Shown here piece by piece: positions 61,245 through 64,000 of a stretch of DNA of 64,000 nucleotides. A model generated the notes under the pieces. That model did no database searches. It saw nothing but the letters and a program-made list of their open reading frames with translations, and had not been told where the DNA came from. Made by a program: the position numbers and the translations under genes. Origin of the DNA: Bacteroidota bacterium (GTDB lineage Bacteria > Bacteroidota > Bacteroidia > Bacteroidales > Paludibacteraceae); the NCBI GenBank assembly GCA_017860345.1, contig JAFNAV010000007.1, positions 1-64,000 on the forward strand, written 5' to 3'. Each line of letters begins with the position of its first letter. The stretch's first letter is position 1.

Positions 61245-61343
61245 CTCCGGTTTTAGTACTTTAGAACTTTATTACAGTAAAACAAGATGCAGTATTGTAT
61301 TGTATCTGTTTTTTGATTAATCAAATATACTTATCTATATTAA

Positions 61344-61994
61344 ATGAATATATCAGCCACAGAAATTCGCAATAAATTAAACAAACCTCTGCCGGGAATA
61401 CAGTCGCACCTAAAGCTGGCACCGGAGCATAGGGCGGCGCAATTGGCCGCAGCAACCGACCTTAGCCGGGCTAAAAAAAGTGCGGTGATGATACTGCTTT
61501 TTCATCGCAACGAAAAGCTCTGGATAATCTACATCCGACGTAGTTTTTATGTAGGCATACATGCCGGACAAATTGCATTTCCGGGTGGGCGTTACGAAGA
61601 TGCCGACCTGAATATACGCACCACTGCTCTGCGCGAAGTGGAGGAAGAAATCGGCATTAGCCCCGACAAAATAGAGATTCTGGGGCAAATGACTGATATA
61701 TATGTACCGCCCAGCAATTTTCTGATCAGCATATTTGTCGGGTATTTGTCGGCTCAACCGGAATATAAGCCCGACAGCAGAGAGGTGGCCGAAATAATTG
61801 AAGTAGATATTGATGATTTGCTGGCCGAAGAGGTGATACAAGAAAAGAACTTCAACGTTCCATCGGAAGGCGCCTCGGTTAAAGCTCTTTATTACAACGC
61901 ACCAAATGCCGAAATATGGGGCGCAAGCGCTATGGTAACGGCTGAATTTCTGGATGTATTGCGCGGAGAAAATATTGATAAAAAAAATAGTTGA
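61344..61994 (+). CDS. Nudix hydrolase, CoA-pyrophosphatase type (NudL-like)
   Basis: A 216-residue cytosolic hydrolase. The Nudix box runs from GGRYEDADLNIRTTALREV to EEEIG (residues about 82-106) with the REVEEEIG core complete, so it should bind Mg2+ and cleave a nucleoside diphosphate-X bond. The preceding HAGQIAFPGGRYE is the UPF0035-like pattern of CoA pyrophosphatases (NudL, PCD1), and PPSNFLISIFVGYL after the box is also typical. Substrate: probably CoA or oxidised CoA. It starts MNISATEIRNKL and stands alone, convergent with the M48 protease gene. Confidence 0.9.
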   Translation: MNISATEIRNKLNKPLPGIQSHLKLAPEHRAAQLAAATDLSRAKKSAVMILLFHRNEKLWIIYIRRSFYVGIHAGQIAFPGGRYEDADLNIRTTALREVEEEIGISPDKIEILGQMTDIYVPPSNFLISIFVGYLSAQPEYKPDSREVAEIIEVDIDDLLAEEVIQEKNFNVPSEGASVKALYYNAPNAEIWGASAMVTAEFLDVLRGENIDKKNS

Positions 61995-62072
61995 TTGGAC
62001 TGTACAGTTTGCTAAATCAGCAAAAACCCGGTAGGCCCAATCAACTAATTCTGGTTTTATAAATTTCCGTTA

Positions 62073-62864
62073 TTATTTTTTATAATACTTCAGAGCTTCG
62101 GGTAAGAAGTCTTTCATTTTCTGAATACGGTTTTCGTCCGATGGGTGAGTGCTCATTATTTCCGGTGTTTTCCCTGAACTGACAGCGGCCATTCGTTCCC
62201 AAAAAGCAACCGACTCCGAAGGATCGTATCCGGCCATAGCCATAAAGATAACTCCCAGATGGTCAGCTTCGTATTCGTGCTTACGCGAGTAAGGCAGTAC
62301 CACTCCTACCTGAGCGCCGATACCATATAAAGTATTTACCGTTTGGCGGGTAGCTGCACTTTTGTTGGACAACATCAGGTCGGTAAAAGCTGCTCCATAC
62401 TGCGTGAGCAATTGTTGGCTCATACGCTCGTTGCTGTGTTTGGCAATGGCGTGAGCTACTTCATGACCCATCACTACGGCCATTCCGGCTTCGGTTTTAG
62501 TTACCGGCAAGATGCCTTCGAAGAATACCACCTTACCACCGGGCATACAAAATGCGTTTACAGCATCGTCTTTTATCAGGTTAAACTCCCAGGCGTAATT
62601 GGCCGTATCGGCCGCATTTCCGTTGGCTTTCATATAATCAAATACGGCTCGGGCTATCTTTTTTCCTACTTTTTTTACCAATGCTGTGTTTGCTGCATCT
62701 TTTGATGCCGGCATACTATCTACAAACTGCTTGTATGATGTGGCGCTCATCGATACAACATCCGATTCGGGAACTAAAAGAAGTTGCTTGCGTCCGGTAA
62801 TCATAACACTGGAACATGATACAAATACAATCGCTAATAGAGTGATAATTAATGTCTTTTTCAT
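62073..62864 (-). CDS. M48-family metallopeptidase, lipoprotein
   Basis: A 263-residue envelope protease (signal MKKTLIITLLAIVFVSCSS, lipidated Cys17). The zinc motif is VMGHEVAHAIAKHSNERM (HExxH), with the third ligand Glu in HEYEADHLGVIFMA, so the site is complete. GRKQLLLVPESDVVSMSATSY and CMPGGKVVFFEGIL are usual for the YcaL/LoiP/BepA group, which cleaves mis-assembled outer-membrane proteins; the TPR part of BepA is missing, so it is LoiP-like. The ATG at 62864 is chosen for the signal peptide; a longer frame to 62972 would run through the promoter. Confidence 0.93.
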   Translation of the reverse strand: MKKTLIITLLAIVFVSCSSVMITGRKQLLLVPESDVVSMSATSYKQFVDSMPASKDAANTALVKKVGKKIARAVFDYMKANGNAADTANYAWEFNLIKDDAVNAFCMPGGKVVFFEGILPVTKTEAGMAVVMGHEVAHAIAKHSNERMSQQLLTQYGAAFTDLMLSNKSAATRQTVNTLYGIGAQVGVVLPYSRKHEYEADHLGVIFMAMAGYDPSESVAFWERMAAVSSGKTPEIMSTHPSDENRIQKMKDFLPEALKYYKK

Positions 62865-62961
62865 ATTTATGCTTTTTAAATTGTGTGTTTTCTGCTTATT
62901 TATATTTTTATTTAGTGGCTTAATCTTTGATTTATTCAAGCGTTTTAACCAATCAAAAATA

Positions 62962-62977
62962 TATCTTTGCAAAGATA
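62962..62977. promoter_or_regulatory. Back-to-back -7 boxes forming a perfect palindrome
   Basis: TATCTTTGCAAAGATA is two TAnnTTTG elements head to head. The minus copy (62970-62977) serves the M48 gene with a leader of about 100 bases; the plus copy (62962-62969) could serve the VanZ gene at 63091. Confidence 0.7.
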
Positions 62978-63090
62978 AATATTCTTTCTTGTTTTTAAAT
63001 AAATATGGTTTATAAAAATTTCGGTTCTGTAACCATTACAACAAGCAGATAATACGGTGTAGAGGTTCAGATGTATTAAACCTTAGTAAT

Positions 63091-63474
63091 ATGCTAACAA
63101 AGTATTTAAAACATTACTGGAAGTCAATTGTAGTTGCTGTTGTTATTCTGGTATTATCTTTCATAAAAACGCCGTCGCTGGGTGAGTTACCTACTATAAA
63201 GTTTGGCGATAAATATGTACATCTGTGTATGTATTTGTTTTTCAGCATGGTGCTGTTTTTCGATGCTCATAGCCGAAATCCGAAACGAACACTGTTTGCT
63301 GTGAGCGTTGTTTTGCCGGTTGTACTGGGCGGTCTGGTTGAGATTTTACAGGGCACTTTGTTTAAACCCCGCTCAGCTGAATGGCTCGACTGGACCAGCG
63401 ACATATTAGGCTCGCTGACAGGCTATGCTATTATGTATTGTATTTTACGAAAAAAAATCAACCTAAAACCGTAG
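63091..63474 (+). CDS. VanZ-family membrane protein
   Basis: A 127-residue protein with four membrane helices (about 10-27, 42-62, 70-90 and 103-122). The VanZ-like hallmarks are FGDKYVHLCMYLFFSMVLFF near residue 38 and VLGGLVEILQGTLFKPRSAEWLDWTSDILGSLTGY (cut) in the C-terminal half, with the Glu in LVEILQ and the WxD in LDWTSD conserved. VanZ confers slight teicoplanin tolerance in enterococci; the role of most relatives is unknown. It is 83 bases before dprA and probably in the same transcript. Confidence 0.88.
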   Translation: MLTKYLKHYWKSIVVAVVILVLSFIKTPSLGELPTIKFGDKYVHLCMYLFFSMVLFFDAHSRNPKRTLFAVSVVLPVVLGGLVEILQGTLFKPRSAEWLDWTSDILGSLTGYAIMYCILRKKINLKP

Positions 63475-63557
63475 AAATCATCTTTTGTCAGGCTGTTTAC
63501 CTACCATGAATTTCAATAATAAACAAACCTGCTTGCTATAACTACAAAACCTTTATT

Positions 63558-64000
63558 ATGATAACCGAAAATCTGAGATACCGGATAGCTATCACCCTGA
63601 TAAAAGGCATCGGAAATAATTTAGCCAAAAATCTGATTGCTTACTTAGGCAGCGAACAAGCTGTTTTTAGTGAAAAAGAACAGACTTTAGCCAAAATACC
63701 GGGAATTGGCAGCGTACTTTCGCACGAAATTGTAAGCCAGGATGTACTGAAAAGAGCCGACGATGAAATTGAGTTTATCCTGAAAAATAAGATTGAACCG
63801 CTTTATTATACCGACCGCGACTATCCTTTCCGGCTTAAAGAGTGTAACGACTCCCCTATCATGATTTACACCAGAGGTAATTGCAACCTGAATGCCGGAA
63901 AGTTTATTGCCATAGTAGGTACACGAAATGCCACCGAAACCGGCCGCGAGAACTGTAGGAAACTTATTGCCGACCTGAGCGTAATGCAGCCCAATGCGGT
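63558..64000 (+). CDS. dprA: DNA-processing protein DprA, cut by the right window edge
   Basis: The visible 147 codons begin MITENLRYRIAITLIKGIGN. Residues 1-80 hold a helical SAM-like region with IPGIGSVLSHEIV (helix-hairpin-helix type), then YYTDRDYPFRLKECNDSPIM and MIYTRGNCNLN, and the start of the Rossmann-like DprA domain with FIAIVGTRNATETGRENCRK. This agrees with DprA (Smf), which loads RecA onto incoming single-stranded DNA in transformation and protects it. The rest lies beyond 64000. The full gene should be about 1.1 kb. Confidence 0.93.
   Translation, partial: MITENLRYRIAITLIKGIGNNLAKNLIAYLGSEQAVFSEKEQTLAKIPGIGSVLSHEIVSQDVLKRADDEIEFILKNKIEPLYYTDRDYPFRLKECNDSPIMIYTRGNCNLNAGKFIAIVGTRNATETGRENCRKLIADLSVMQPNA

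Larger units (their letters stand above)
60358..61343. other. Long AT-rich region upstream of susC
   Basis: Nearly 1 kb with no supported gene. It includes the susC promoter (60437-60466), a -7 box for the Nudix gene (61237-61244), and a 14-base palindrome TTTGATTAATCAAA (61312-61325). A 101-codon frame at 60931-61236 (minus) has no family features and is not called. The base composition is markedly more AT-rich than the coding DNA around it. Confidence 0.55.

Noticed and set aside
1-64000. tRNA or rRNA genes
   Set aside because: No cloverleaf with a TTCRA arm or rRNA-like stretch was found by eye; a covariance search was not possible here.

Overview
The window comes from a Bacteroidota chromosome, most likely of the order Bacteroidales. 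Evidence: many promoters match the Bacteroidetes sigma-ABfr pattern (TTTG or TTG, about 19-21 bp, then TAnnTTTG); there is a SusC/SusD pair, a PorZ-type type IX secretion protein, many short lipoproteins with a Cys right after the signal helix, a suf iron-sulfur operon, and a radical SAM/lipoprotein cassette of a kind known from this phylum. The exact genus cannot be fixed from the sequence; a Paludibacter-like anaerobe is a guess. I saw no rRNA or tRNA gene, CRISPR array or prophage.

Layout. 1-1000 is an AT-rich, gene-poor stretch with a gene cut by the left edge, a GC-rich structured block that resembles the Flavo-1 RNA motif, and a small tandem repeat. 1078-2817 holds three unknown lipoproteins. 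2911-9472 is housekeeping: polyprenyl synthase, deoC, a MazG-like pyrophosphohydrolase, psd, purB and an MsbA-like ABC exporter. 9659-15926 is an outer-membrane biogenesis cluster (three periplasmic folding proteins of the PpiC/SurA type and an OstA/LptA-like protein). 16057-17523 is an unknown membrane protein.

17520-24789 is an arsenic region read leftward in two operons: arsR-thioredoxin-arsF-arsG, then arsP-arsC-arsN2-acr3, perhaps continuing into a thioredoxin-domain (YyaL-like) gene. Two nearly identical 18-bp palindromes, one across the -7 box of the arsR promoter and one in the leader of the second operon, tie both to the same ArsR. The gene set suggests handling of organic as well as inorganic arsenic.

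25019-27504 is an ECF sigma/anti-sigma module with an outer-membrane barrel. 27834-29895 holds dnaN and a DnaQ-like exonuclease. 29993-40389 holds cell-wall, nucleotide, repair and cofactor genes (M23 peptidase, ndk, recG, ispD, SPOR protein, folE, porZ, rdgB). 40485-42189 is a radical SAM/lipoprotein cassette with an additional, very short second lipoprotein. 42318-45709 has an outer-membrane protein, an S41 protease, an RNA methyltransferase, an eIF1-like protein and a GNAT.

46104-49375 is the acetate operon pta-(hydroxyacyl-CoA dehydrogenase)-ackA with a perfect 28-bp palindrome at its promoter. 51301-55528 is sufBCD, interrupted by a GxxExxY gene that is bounded by long inverted repeats, and with short GC-rich repeats at the sufC/sufD junction, one of which appears to be translated into SufD. 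55688-60357 is a SusD/SusC glycan or nutrient uptake pair. 61344-64000 holds a Nudix hydrolase, an M48 lipoprotein protease, a VanZ-like protein and the start of dprA. The best candidates for a little-described system are the radical SAM/lipoprotein cassette with its mini-lipoprotein, the GxxExxY inverted-repeat cassette, and the organoarsenical operons with an ArsN2 that carries what looks like an ArsM relic.
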